Under the pieces are notes generated by a model. It saw only the letters and a list, made by a program, of their open reading frames with translations. It was not told where the DNA came from and searched no databases. Positions 1-6,988 of a stretch of DNA of 15,483 bases are shown piece after piece (position 1 is the first letter of the stretch; each line of letters opens with the position of its first letter). The translations under genes and the position numbers were made by a program. The stretch is from the NCBI GenBank assembly GCA_900752475.1, contig CAADVJ010000025.1, positions 1-15,483 on the forward strand, given 5' to 3'. The stretch comes from an uncultured Collinsella sp. GTDB lineage: Bacteria; Actinomycetota; Coriobacteriia; Coriobacteriales; Coriobacteriaceae.

Positions 1-1
1 C

Positions 2-709
2 ACCCCGGGCATCGACATGATGAAGCTCATCGCCGCCGTGACCGGCGAGCCCCTGTCTCACCTGCTCGAAATGCCCGAGCACTATTGCCAGAGCTGCGGC
101 ATGATACTCACGCCCGACGACTGCGGCACCGATGCCACGGGCGCCGCGACCGATCATTACTGCAAGTGGTGCTACGACCACGGCAAGTACACCTACGACA
201 CCACGATGGAGGCAATGATCGAGGATTGTGCCCCGCGGCTGGCACAAAACACCGGTATGTCGCTCGACGAAGCCGTCTCGCTCATGGGCGCCGTGCTGCC
301 GCAACTGGAGCGCTGGCGCTCCGTGCAGGAAAACGAGGAGCGCTACGGTGCCGAGGCGCGGGCGCGCTATGGCAATGAGGCTATCGATGCAGCAAACGAA
401 ACGTTACTGGATATGGATCCTCAGACATGGAACGACATGAAGGAACTTGAACGCGCCATTTTGGGCCAGCTCTCGATTGCCATGGGCATTGGCGACCCAG
501 AGAGCAACGAAGCCCAAAAACTGGTTACAATGCACCGTCGATGGATTGCTCTCAACTGGGGATGCGAGCCCCAAGACGAGGCGTACCTGGGCCTCGCCCA
601 CGGCTATCTTGCCGACCAGCGCTTTGTTGACTACTACGACAAGCCCTGCGGCACCGGAGCCACGACGTTTCTGGTTCAGGCAATCGAGTCGTCGCTGGCT
701 CGCGCATAG
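2..709 (+). CDS. XRE-type HTH (remnant) / zinc ribbon / TipAS-domain regulator, 5'-truncated
   Basis: The gene enters from the left edge. The frame is open from base 2 (TPGID before the first ATG at 17), and the stretch TPGIDMMKLIAAVTG...LSHLLEMP resembles the last helices of an XRE (Cro/CI) DNA-binding domain. The true start is therefore probably upstream and ATG 17 internal. Counting from ATG 17, a zinc ribbon follows with Cys24-x2-Cys27 and Cys49-x2-Cys52 (CQSCGM...YCKWC), matching the 'putative zinc ribbon' family usually found in MerR/TipA-like regulators. Residues ~70-228 resemble the TipAS drug-binding domain: ERYGAEARARYG, a conserved WIALNWG and a terminal RFVDYYD. TipAS domains bind thiopeptides or other bulky ligands and alter transcription. 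Ligand and target are unknown. The glutaredoxin gene begins 51 bp downstream on the same strand. The family call is firm for ribbon and TipAS, weaker for the HTH because only its end is visible. Confidence 0.8.
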   Translation, partial: TPGIDMMKLIAAVTGEPLSHLLEMPEHYCQSCGMILTPDDCGTDATGAATDHYCKWCYDHGKYTYDTTMEAMIEDCAPRLAQNTGMSLDEAVSLMGAVLPQLERWRSVQENEERYGAEARARYGNEAIDAANETLLDMDPQTWNDMKELERAILGQLSIAMGIGDPESNEAQKLVTMHRRWIALNWGCEPQDEAYLGLAHGYLADQRFVDYYDKPCGTGATTFLVQAIESSLARA

Positions 710-760
710 ACCGCGGCGGCTTTGGGTATTTCAATCGAAACCTCAACCGATTGGAGACCC

Positions 761-1006
761 ATGGCTACTAATCATGAGCTCACGCTGTACGTTATGACCG
801 GCTGCCCGTATTGCATAAAAGTCAAGCGATTCCTTGCCGATAACGGCGTGACCATTCCCGAGCGCAATATCTCGACCGATGCCGAAGCCGAACAGACACT
901 CATCGCCGTCGGCGGAAAGCGCCAAGTTCCCTGCCTGTTCATCGACGGCAAGCCGCTTTACGAGTCGAGCGACATCATCGCGTGGGCGAAGGGGAACCTG
1001 CTCTAG
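761..1006 (+). CDS. Glutaredoxin-like protein (CPYC, 81 aa)
   Basis: A small cytoplasmic thiol-disulfide oxidoreductase of the glutaredoxin family, 81 residues, the usual length of a single-domain glutaredoxin. The strand-helix start LTLYVMTGCPYC carries the dithiol active site Cys15-Pro-Tyr-Cys18. The segment QVPCLFIDGKPL provides the cis-proline loop (VP), and ESSDIIAWA is the C-terminal helix that helps bind glutathione-like substrates. ATG 761 is chosen because GGAG at 753-756 lies 4 bases upstream and the protein begins right at the fold. A TTG at 722 would add 13 non-conserved residues. It lies 51 bp after the TipAS-type regulator and may share its transcript. Whether it uses glutathione or another low-molecular-weight thiol cannot be read from the sequence. 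Confidence 0.88.
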   Translation: MATNHELTLYVMTGCPYCIKVKRFLADNGVTIPERNISTDAEAEQTLIAVGGKRQVPCLFIDGKPLYESSDIIAWAKGNLL

Positions 1007-1037
1007 CACGTCCATTGCGGCCAACTCGCCCCAAACA

Positions 1038-1092
1038 TGTACACCAGCATCCAAAGTCGACATTTTTCGACATCTTTGGATGCTGGTGTACA
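1038..1092. repeat. Perfect 19-bp inverted repeat with direct repeat in loop
   Basis: The arms at 1038-1056 and 1074-1092 (TGTACACCAGCATCCAAAG and its exact complement) enclose a 17-base loop. The loop is itself a direct repeat: TCGACAT at 1057-1063 and 1067-1073, separated by TTT. It lies between the converging glutaredoxin and dihydrouridine synthase genes. No U-tract follows on either strand, so it is not a classical terminator. It shares the 10-mer TCGACATTTT with the MITE-like element at 2251-2430, suggesting a related family of dispersed hairpins (inference). Confidence 0.75.
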
Positions 1093-1104
1093 GCTATTTG
1101 TGGG

Positions 1105-1160
1105 TAGTCATCGGGGACGTTCTTAAATGACTAGTCGTTAAAGAACGTCCCCAATGACTA
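1105..1160. repeat. GGGGACGTTCTT hairpin repeat abutting a stop codon
   Basis: The arms at 1105-1124 and 1141-1160 are complementary over 20 bp with one mismatch (C at 1112 against the T expected). The 16-base loop holds the 8-bp palindrome GACTAGTC (1129-1136). TGACTA occurs at 1128-1133 and 1155-1160, and its complement TAGTCA at 1105-1110, so alternative cruciforms are possible. The right arm ends one base from the stop codon (1162-1164) of the minus-strand dihydrouridine synthase. It looks like a REP-type intergenic repeat. A role as transcript 3' end or bidirectional terminator is plausible, but no U-tract is seen. Confidence 0.72.
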
Positions 1161-1161
1161 G

Positions 1162-2115
1162 CTAGCCGTGGAAGCGGGCTATGGGTGCAAGTGGCTGCTC
1201 GCGAAAGACGCGCTCGACGGCGGCGCGGTATTCGTCGACCTTTTTAGTCTTGCGTACGAGCTTGTGGACGGTAGCGGGGTCGGCGAAAGCGCACTTGGCG
1301 TAGAACCACCACTCCTTCATGCGAAAGACCGCGTTACCGCCAATCTCTTCTGCATATGCCGCAAACAGCGTGTCATGGAAACGATGCAGTTCGGCTGCCG
1401 TGGCAGCGGGACCGCCGTTGACCATGCGAGCCAGAGCTAGGTTCGCGAGCAAGCCACGCCCCAGCATCACATGGCGTGTGCCGGGATAGGCCTCCACCAG
1501 CGTATCCATGTCCTCAAGATCAAAAATGTCACCGTTATAGGCGACCGGAAACGGCGCACGCTCCAGCGTTTCGCCATAGAACTCCTTGCGCGGCGAGCCC
1601 GTATAGCGGTCCTTTTGCACGCGCGGATGCACGATCAGCTCTGCCAACGGCATGCGGCAATAAAGGTCGAGCACGCGCTCGTATTCGTCGTCGCTCTCCA
1701 ACCCCAACCTGGTCTTGACCGATACCGGCAGCGGAGAGCGCTCACACACGTCACTCAAGAACACCTCAAGCTCGTCCAAGTTGCGCAAAAAGCCCGATCC
1801 TTTGCCCTTGGCAACAACCGTCCCCGAGGGGCAACCCAAGTTGAGATTGACCTCGCGATAGCCCATGTCGGCGAGTACCTGTGCCGCCCACACAAACTCG
1901 TCCGCGTTCTTGGACATCAGCTGAGGCACTACGTTGAGCCCCTGGTTATTGGCAGGATCGATCTCCTTAAACGCCTTGCCGCCAAAGCGGTTTCCCACCC
2001 GCGGCGGCGGCAAAAACGGCGTGTAATAACAATCGAGCGCGCCAAAGCACTCCGCGTGCACGCGACGGAACACATGCCCGGTAATCCCCTCCATGGGGGC
2101 CAACGATAGAATCAT
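1162..2115 (-). CDS. tRNA-dihydrouridine synthase family protein (317 aa)
   Basis: An FMN- and NADPH-dependent TIM-barrel enzyme that reduces uridine to dihydrouridine in tRNA loops. Visible hallmarks, numbered from ATG 2115: N-terminal LAPMEGITGHVFRR; PQLMSKN near 64-70; the catalytic loop NLNLGCPSG with Cys95, the general acid; SVKTRLG with Lys134; IVHPRVQKDRYTG with His163; YNGDIF and MLGRGLLANL for flavin phosphate binding. Length is normal for the family. Two in-frame ATGs exist at 2121 and 2115. GAGAG lies 3 bases before the first and 9 before the second, so 2115 is preferred. Which tRNA position it modifies (DusA, B or C type) cannot be assigned. The gene is monocistronic in appearance, converges with the glutaredoxin gene, and its stop is flanked by a hairpin repeat. 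Confidence 0.92.
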   Translation of the reverse strand: MILSLAPMEGITGHVFRRVHAECFGALDCYYTPFLPPPRVGNRFGGKAFKEIDPANNQGLNVVPQLMSKNADEFVWAAQVLADMGYREVNLNLGCPSGTVVAKGKGSGFLRNLDELEVFLSDVCERSPLPVSVKTRLGLESDDEYERVLDLYCRMPLAELIVHPRVQKDRYTGSPRKEFYGETLERAPFPVAYNGDIFDLEDMDTLVEAYPGTRHVMLGRGLLANLALARMVNGGPAATAAELHRFHDTLFAAYAEEIGGNAVFRMKEWWFYAKCAFADPATVHKLVRKTKKVDEYRAAVERVFREQPLAPIARFHG

Positions 2116-2138
2116 CAACATCTACTCTCAGATCAATG

Positions 2139-2166
2139 CGGCAAAGGGGCCGTCCCTTTGTCACAT
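2139..2166. repeat. Degenerate AAAGGG/CCCTTT palindrome in the 5' region of the dus-family gene
   Basis: GGCAAAGGGGCCGTCCCTTTGTCACA around 2140-2165 pairs AAAGGG with CCCTTT. The outer part is decayed: GCGGC on one side against GTCAC on the other. It is an imperfect relative of the perfect palindrome at 2448-2480, with the same TCCCTTTGTCACAT right half. It lies just upstream of the dihydrouridine synthase start and would be in the leader RNA if the promoter at 2169-2198 is used. Confidence 0.6.
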
Positions 2167-2168
2167 GC

Positions 2169-2198
2169 ATTATGCCTTGTGCTTCAGGCGATTCACAA
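2169..2198 (-). promoter_or_regulatory. Candidate sigma70-type promoter for the dus-family gene
   Basis: Read on the minus strand, TTGTGA (2193-2198) and CATAAT (2169-2174) are separated by 18 bases, close to the -35/-10 consensus and about 55 bases before the start codon. An inverted repeat CTTGTG-N12-CACAAG (2176-2199) spans the spacer and -35, which could be an operator or chance. Inferred from consensus only. Confidence 0.4.
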
Positions 2199-2250
2199 GG
2201 AAGAGGTAGCTACTGAACGATGACCCCCCTCCAGCCGCACCCCATACAAC

Positions 2251-2430
2251 GAGGTCTAATACTTTTCCGAGAAGTGAACGACCGTTTTTGGACCCCCGAA
2301 GCATCGACATTTTCTGACGCCAAAACCGCAGGATTCAACGATCAAAACCGCAGGAAATTGCATCTCAAAAGCGTCGATGCTTCGGGGGTCCATTTTGACT
2401 CGTTCACTTCTCGGAAAAGTATTAGACCTC
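2251..2430. mobile_element. MITE-like 180-bp inverted-repeat element, non-coding
   Basis: The termini at 2251-2280 and 2401-2430 are perfect 30-bp inverted repeats (outer ends GAGGTC...GACCTC). Inside, after an 8-base unpaired stretch on each side, a second perfect 20-bp inverted repeat pairs 2289-2308 with 2373-2392 (core GGACCCCCGAAGCATCGAC). The 64-base centre carries two copies of CAAAACCGCAGGA (2321-2333 and 2343-2355), 22 bases apart. No transposase or credible ORF is inside and no clear target-site duplication flanks it. The size and nested arms fit a non-autonomous miniature element or a large structured-RNA repeat. It fills most of the gap between the ABC transporter stop and the dus-family promoter. 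Confidence 0.7.
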
Positions 2431-2447
2431 GAATTCACAAGCCGCTC

Positions 2448-2480
2448 AATGTGACAAAGGGACTGTCCCTTTGTCACATT
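2448..2480. repeat. Near-perfect 33-bp palindrome AATGTGACAAAGGGAC-T-GTCCC... overlapping a stop codon
   Basis: Bases 2448-2463 are exactly complementary to 2465-2480 around a single central T (2464). The right end overlaps the TAA stop (2479-2481, read on the minus strand) of the ABC transporter, so the last codon and 3' end of that mRNA form the hairpin. No U-tract follows on the minus strand. GGGAC(N)GTCCC palindromes with a TGTCAC edge are, as I recall, frequent intergenic repeats in several Gram-positive lineages. A related decayed copy is at 2139-2166. Confidence 0.78.
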
Positions 2481-5400
2481 ATTCGGAGCGCAGGGCCTCC
2501 ACGGGATCCCTCCTGGACGCGCTGCGGGCGGGCAGCAGGCCAGCGACAACCGTCAGCAACACCGAAATTGCAATGAGCACCAGCGCATCCTGCACGGGCA
2601 GGCTCATCAGATTGGGTACCTGTTTGGCAGTAAGCGCCCAGGCATTAACCGGAAAGCTCACGGCCACCACGACGACAACAGCAAAGACGCCGGCAATGAG
2701 GCCCTCGATAAAGGTCTCGGCATTGAATACGTTGGCCACGTTACGCTTCGACGCGCCGATCGCACGCAGGATGCCAATCTCCTTTTTGCGTTCCAGCACG
2801 CTGATGTAGGTGATGATGCCGATCATGATGGAGCTCACCACCAGGCTGATACTCACGAATGCGATGAGCACCAAGCTGATGGTGTTCACGATGTCGGTCA
2901 CCGAGCCCATGATGATGCCCATGTAGTCGGTGTATGAGATTGCCTGTTCATCGTGGCCAGAGGCTTTGACCTGCTTGTTGTACGCGTCGATGTGATCGAG
3001 CACGCGCTCCTTGGCCTCAAAGTCACGCGGGAAAATCTTGACCGAGATGGGGTCTGCCTCGTCCGCATAGCCCAACGTGGTCAGATTGTTGTCGTAGGTG
3101 AGCTTCGACGCCTTCGCATAGCTCATCATGAGCGAGCTCAGGTCCTCGGCGTCCATGTTGAAGTGGATGGCATGAGCAAAGGCACTCGCATCCACGCGCA
3201 TGGCGCTCGCCAGGTTAGCAAAACTCGAAGACATCTGCGTCGCCATCTGGTCCATAAGCCCTGCCGCGCCCGCCTTGAGCTGGGATGATACCGTCGACGC
3301 TATCTGCTCGCTGATTGCCTTCATCACCTGATCCATAGCCTGCTGCAGATACGGAGCCAGCTGCTTTTGCACATAGTCGCTCATCGCCTGCTGCAGACGC
3401 TCGGCCAGGGCATCGCCGCCGAGCGCTTTGAGCTGGGCCAGGATTTGCTGAGCTGTGTCATCATTCTCAAGATACGTCGAGAATGCGGCAGAGAGCTTTG
3501 ACGCGTCCTTAAGATCTTCGGGCGACAGCGCCTTAAACTGATCAGACTGCAAAAAGCCCTCAAACAGCTGGTTGGCAAGCGTTCCCACCTGCTGCATTTG
3601 CTCGGGCGTGAGTTCCAGACCGTCAAAGATACCCGAGAAATCTGGGGTTGGCGCTTTTGCCATGATGTCGTTGAAGTCGATGTCCTTGCCAACGCCCGAA
3701 AGGTCAATGTCCAGCTCGGACAAGTCAAGACCCGACAGGTCCATACCGCCGGCCGCACCCGAAAGTGCAGACGTATCGAACGAGAACGCGCTCTTGAGCG
3801 CCGCCTCGTCCACACTGAACATGCTGCCCAGATCCACGCCTTGCTTGGCCTCGCCTTGCAGTTCGTCGAAGGTTTTGCCCGTAAAGACATCCGTCTCGGG
3901 GTGGTCGAGTTGCTCCTGCACAATCTGCGAATCGGCGGCGCGCTCCATAAGCTGGCGAGTCAGCGCATGCGTATAGGCAATGCCCGGAGACAACGCACTC
4001 GCATTGGCCGTCTCGTTAGGTCGCACCACGCCCACAATGCGCACGTCAATACCGTCGGCAACCTTGGCAGCCATAAAGTCGGCGTCGTCAGACATGTCGG
4101 TCCACATGCCGGTCTCTTCGTTTTTGCGATAGGCATCGGCCGGCGACAGCACCTTAAACGTCGTGGACAACGCATCATCGTAGGTAAAGTCGGCGCCGGT
4201 CTCGGGCATCTCGATCTTACCGTCGGCCGTCATGGCACTGTTTACCAGATCGTTGAGCTCATCGATATCCAGCGCACCGATGCTGTAGAGCGTATAGTCG
4301 CCCACCGTACCGCGGCTCGAAAGCACCATTACGGCTTCGTTGGCAGACGTGGGCCAATGACCGGCGACGACATCGTACTGGCTGTTGAGCAGGCTCTGGT
4401 CTTCAATCATCTCGTTAAAGACCGAGGTTCCCATGGATTCCATGCTCACCGTTGCCGCCGAGCTCGCGCCTCCGCTCATGGCCTCGGTCATGGCATTGGG
4501 CACCAGCCGAACGGGTTTCTCGTCACCCTTGCCGGCACGATAGACAACCGGCGATACACCGTAGCCGTACTGAATGGCGTTGACCTCTTTATCGATGCCG
4601 TCGCCACCGGCATCGAGCCATGCCTTAAAGCTCTTCATGTCGTTAGACTTAACGCTCGCAAACATATCCTTTACGGCCGTGACCACAGGGATCCTATCGG
4701 TTCCCTGGGCCTTGCCGTCGGTGCCGTCGTCGGACGAACCCTCGTTCTTGGACGTATCGTCATCCGCGGCCCCCTGTCCGCCCATCATGGACGACAGGTC
4801 GTAGTCCTGCCTGGAGATCGTAAGCGGGTAGCTCGAGAGCGTATCCTCCTCGACCTTTTTGATGTAGCCGTTTACGCCATTGGACAGCGCCAGAATCGCC
4901 GCGATACCGATAATGCCAATCGAGCCCGCAAAGGCAGTCATGGCCGTGCGGCCCTTCTTGGTCATGAGGTTTCGAGCAGAAAGCCCCAGCGCCGTCACAA
5001 AGCTCATCGAGGTTTTGCGCGTAGGCTTGGCCTCGCGGCGCGTGGTGTCGGCGACATCGAAAGGGGCGGAATCGTCGGTGATCTTGCCGTCTGCCAGGTT
5101 GACGATGCGCGTAGCGTACTGGTACGCCAGCTCGGGATTGTGCGTGACCATGATGACCAGGCGGTCGCGCGCCACGTCCTTGAGCAGGTCCATGACCTGT
5201 ACGGACGTCGTTGAATCCAAAGCGCCGGTCGGCTCGTCGGCCAGCACAATCTCGGGATCATTGATCAGAGCACGGGCGATGGCCACGCGCTGCATCTGTC
5301 CACCCGAAAGCTGGCTCGGGCGCTTGTTCACGTGCTCGCCCAGACCAACTGCCTCGAGCGCCTTACGTGCACGCTGGCGGCGCTCGGCATGGCCCACACC

Positions 5401-5733
5401 CGTGAGCGTAAGCGCCAGCTCAACGTTTTCCAAGATGGTCTGATGCGGAATGAGGTTATAGCTCTGGAACACAAAGCCGATGCGGTTGTTACGATAGGCG
5501 TCCCAATCGCGATCGTGAAAATCCTTGGTCGAAATACCGTCGATCAGCAGGTCGCCCGAGTCAAAGTGGTCGAGCCCGCCGATAACGTTGAGCATCGTGG
5601 TTTTACCTGAGCCTGAGGGACCCAGAATGGCCACGAACTCGTTATCGCGAAAAGACAGGCTTACGCTGTCGAGCGCCACCTGCGTAAACGACTGCGTAAC
5701 GTACCTTTTGCAAATACCTTTGAGCTCCAACAT
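2479..5733 (-). CDS. MacB/FtsX-type ABC transporter, ATPase fused to permease with a very large extracytoplasmic domain (1084 aa)
   Basis: A single-chain ABC exporter or mechanotransmission protein at the cell membrane. Residues ~1-225 are a complete ATPase: Walker A GPSGSGKTT (38-46), Q-loop Gln90, signature LSGGQ (142-146), Walker B IVLADE with Glu167, and H-loop His198. A first membrane helix lies at ~265-287, then ~660 residues outside, then an FtsX-like permease end with three more helices, including the cytoplasmic ERKKEIGILRAIGASKRNV loop and a final LLPARSASRRDPVEALRSE. This order (ATPase first) is that of MacB. The outer part contains acidic low-complexity (GGQGAADDDTSKNEG), an LS-repeat segment (SGLDLSELDIDLSG) and long Gln/Ala-rich amphipathic helices. 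ATG 5733 is preferred over TTG 5742 because GAGAGG lies 9 bases upstream of it, but directly against the TTG. Substrate unknown; lantibiotic/antimicrobial-peptide resistance or lipoprotein handling are known roles of relatives. No partner periplasmic adaptor is nearby. Confidence 0.9.
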   Translation of the reverse strand: MLELKGICKRYVTQSFTQVALDSVSLSFRDNEFVAILGPSGSGKTTMLNVIGGLDHFDSGDLLIDGISTKDFHDRDWDAYRNNRIGFVFQSYNLIPHQTILENVELALTLTGVGHAERRQRARKALEAVGLGEHVNKRPSQLSGGQMQRVAIARALINDPEIVLADEPTGALDSTTSVQVMDLLKDVARDRLVIMVTHNPELAYQYATRIVNLADGKITDDSAPFDVADTTRREAKPTRKTSMSFVTALGLSARNLMTKKGRTAMTAFAGSIGIIGIAAILALSNGVNGYIKKVEEDTLSSYPLTISRQDYDLSSMMGGQGAADDDTSKNEGSSDDGTDGKAQGTDRIPVVTAVKDMFASVKSNDMKSFKAWLDAGGDGIDKEVNAIQYGYGVSPVVYRAGKGDEKPVRLVPNAMTEAMSGGASSAATVSMESMGTSVFNEMIEDQSLLNSQYDVVAGHWPTSANEAVMVLSSRGTVGDYTLYSIGALDIDELNDLVNSAMTADGKIEMPETGADFTYDDALSTTFKVLSPADAYRKNEETGMWTDMSDDADFMAAKVADGIDVRIVGVVRPNETANASALSPGIAYTHALTRQLMERAADSQIVQEQLDHPETDVFTGKTFDELQGEAKQGVDLGSMFSVDEAALKSAFSFDTSALSGAAGGMDLSGLDLSELDIDLSGVGKDIDFNDIMAKAPTPDFSGIFDGLELTPEQMQQVGTLANQLFEGFLQSDQFKALSPEDLKDASKLSAAFSTYLENDDTAQQILAQLKALGGDALAERLQQAMSDYVQKQLAPYLQQAMDQVMKAISEQIASTVSSQLKAGAAGLMDQMATQMSSSFANLASAMRVDASAFAHAIHFNMDAEDLSSLMMSYAKASKLTYDNNLTTLGYADEADPISVKIFPRDFEAKERVLDHIDAYNKQVKASGHDEQAISYTDYMGIIMGSVTDIVNTISLVLIAFVSISLVVSSIMIGIITYISVLERKKEIGILRAIGASKRNVANVFNAETFIEGLIAGVFAVVVVVAVSFPVNAWALTAKQVPNLMSLPVQDALVLIAISVLLTVVAGLLPARSASRRDPVEALRSE

Positions 5734-5886
5734 GGACGGCAACCTCTCCCACGCGGGCGCACTTGCCCGCTCTTCCCCGCCGTTCGTATTCGACGCGTTT
5801 GTCCTACTCTATCCCCATTTTTTGCCGGCGCCAGTGAGGAATGTAGGGAACCGCGCCAAAAAACGAACAGGATGGCGCCCAAAAGA

Positions 5887-5908
5887 AGAGGCCCCAAGGA
5901 GGGCCTCT
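5887..5908 (-). terminator. Rho-independent terminator of the redox operon
   Basis: An 8-bp GC-rich stem (AGAGGCCC at 5887-5894 with GGGCCTCT at 5901-5908) and 6-base loop are followed on the minus strand by TCTTTTG. It lies about 80 bases past the TlpA-like stop. The rest of the 5743-5987 gap before the ABC gene holds its Shine-Dalgarno but no promoter I can call with confidence. Confidence 0.7.
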
Positions 5909-5987
5909 ATATGGTGGAGCTTATCTTGAAAGGTAGCGGACTACTTCGCACAGCGACACACGATCCTCGCGATGCTTTACGTGTTTT

Positions 5988-6959
5988 TTACTGCTCGCTA
6001 TTCGCAATCGCCTGGTCGATAAGTTTGTTGAGTGCTGCGCGCTGCTCGGCGGAGCTGATGGCTCCCACGATGGGATCCCCTACGATGTTGCCATTCTGAT
6101 CTATGACATACGTTGTCGGGAACGAGAACAGATTTGACGTAAACTTACCGGCCTCGCTATCCGACTTGAACCAGATGTTCTTATATGTCACGCCCTTCTT
6201 GCTCAGCACGTCCTTGGCATCTGCAATCTCGCCCTTGTTGCCATCGAGCGTAAAGGAGTTGACACCCACGACCTGGCCGCCCTTCTCGGCAAGCTCCTGA
6301 TTCAGTTTCTCAAGATCGCCCAGCTCGCCCACGCACGGCTTGCACGTGGTGAACCAGAAGTTCATGACGGTGACCTTGTTCTTAGAGAACAGCTCGTCGC
6401 TGCTCACGTCGTTGCCATCCAGGTCCTTGCCCGTAAAGCTGGGGAACTTCGTCGCCTCGCTTGAAGCATTGGCACCAGCCGTCATGCCAGCGGCCGAAGC
6501 GTCGACGCTCTCGCCTTCGCTCGGCGTGTTTCCACAGCCGGGGAACTCCTTCTCCAAGCTCTCGAGCTTGTCCTCGATCTCCTTGATCTGCTGTGCACCG
6601 GCTTTGAGCGTCTTGAGCTCATCCGCCGTGAACTCATCCTTGGCACCATCGATGGTCTTGAGCAGGAAATCGCCGTAATTGCTGCCATCCTCAATCATTG
6701 CCGAGTCTTTATTTGCCGCATTGAATACCTTTTCCCACAGCGCGTTATCACTCGAAAAGATATCGTTCTCCTTCTGCATGAGTTTTGCATACAACTCGGC
6801 GGCCTCGTCGGCATTGGTCGGCTTCTGCGCAGTGAGTTCTGCGATCTTAGGATCGGAGCTCGCAGATTCGCTCGCATTGCCACCGGGCGCCGAACATGCC
6901 ACAAGGCACAAGGCCAATACCGGCACCATAAACAGGGCCGCAATCTTAGAAAGCTTCAT
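5988..6959 (-). CDS. TlpA-like thioredoxin-fold lipoprotein (323 aa)
   Basis: A predicted membrane-anchored, extracytoplasmic thiol-disulfide protein. The N terminus MKLSKIAALFMVPVLALCLVAC is a lipoprotein signal with lipobox LVAC, so Cys22 is the lipidated residue. Residues ~37-140 form a charged, mostly helical domain I do not recognise (ending with coiled-coil-like IKEIEDKLESLEKEF). After a Ser/Ala/Gly-rich linker, residues ~170-320 are a TlpA/ResA thioredoxin domain: VTVMNFWFTTCKPCVGEL with Cys206-Lys-Pro-Cys209, and the cis-proline in FPTTYVID (Pro281). ATG 6959 is chosen because AAGGA lies 6 bases upstream; the ATG at 6965 touches the Shine-Dalgarno. It is the last gene of an operon, 29 bp after the iron-sulfur protein, before a terminator. 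A likely job is reducing extracytoplasmic disulfides or methionine sulfoxide reductases with electrons from its neighbours (inference). An extra Cys142 (PGCGN) is unexplained. Confidence 0.88.
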   Translation of the reverse strand: MKLSKIAALFMVPVLALCLVACSAPGGNASESASSDPKIAELTAQKPTNADEAAELYAKLMQKENDIFSSDNALWEKVFNAANKDSAMIEDGSNYGDFLLKTIDGAKDEFTADELKTLKAGAQQIKEIEDKLESLEKEFPGCGNTPSEGESVDASAAGMTAGANASSEATKFPSFTGKDLDGNDVSSDELFSKNKVTVMNFWFTTCKPCVGELGDLEKLNQELAEKGGQVVGVNSFTLDGNKGEIADAKDVLSKKGVTYKNIWFKSDSEAGKFTSNLFSFPTTYVIDQNGNIVGDPIVGAISSAEQRAALNKLIDQAIANSEQ

Positions 6960-6988
6960 GGTCATTCCTTCGTTTTGTCGAAGCTTGT

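Noticed and set aside
722..760. TTG 722 as start of the glutaredoxin
   Set aside because: It adds 13 residues not expected in a glutaredoxin and lacks a good Shine-Dalgarno; ATG 761 begins at the fold.
1038..1160. Classical rho-independent terminators for the convergent genes
   Set aside because: Strong stems are present but no U-tract follows on either strand, so they are reported as repeats with a possible 3'-end role only.
1471..2109. Plus-strand open frame of 212 codons opposite the dihydrouridine synthase
   Set aside because: Antisense shadow; the minus-strand frame carries the catalytic Cys and all family motifs.
2309..2372. CRISPR-like array from the two CAAAACCGCAGGA copies
   Set aside because: Only two 13-base copies with a 9-base gap, inside an inverted-repeat element; no spacers or cas genes.
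3598..5214. Plus-strand open frame of 538 codons opposite the ABC transporter
   Set aside because: Composition (His/Arg/Gly rich) and lack of motifs mark it as a shadow of the minus-strand gene with all ABC motifs intact.
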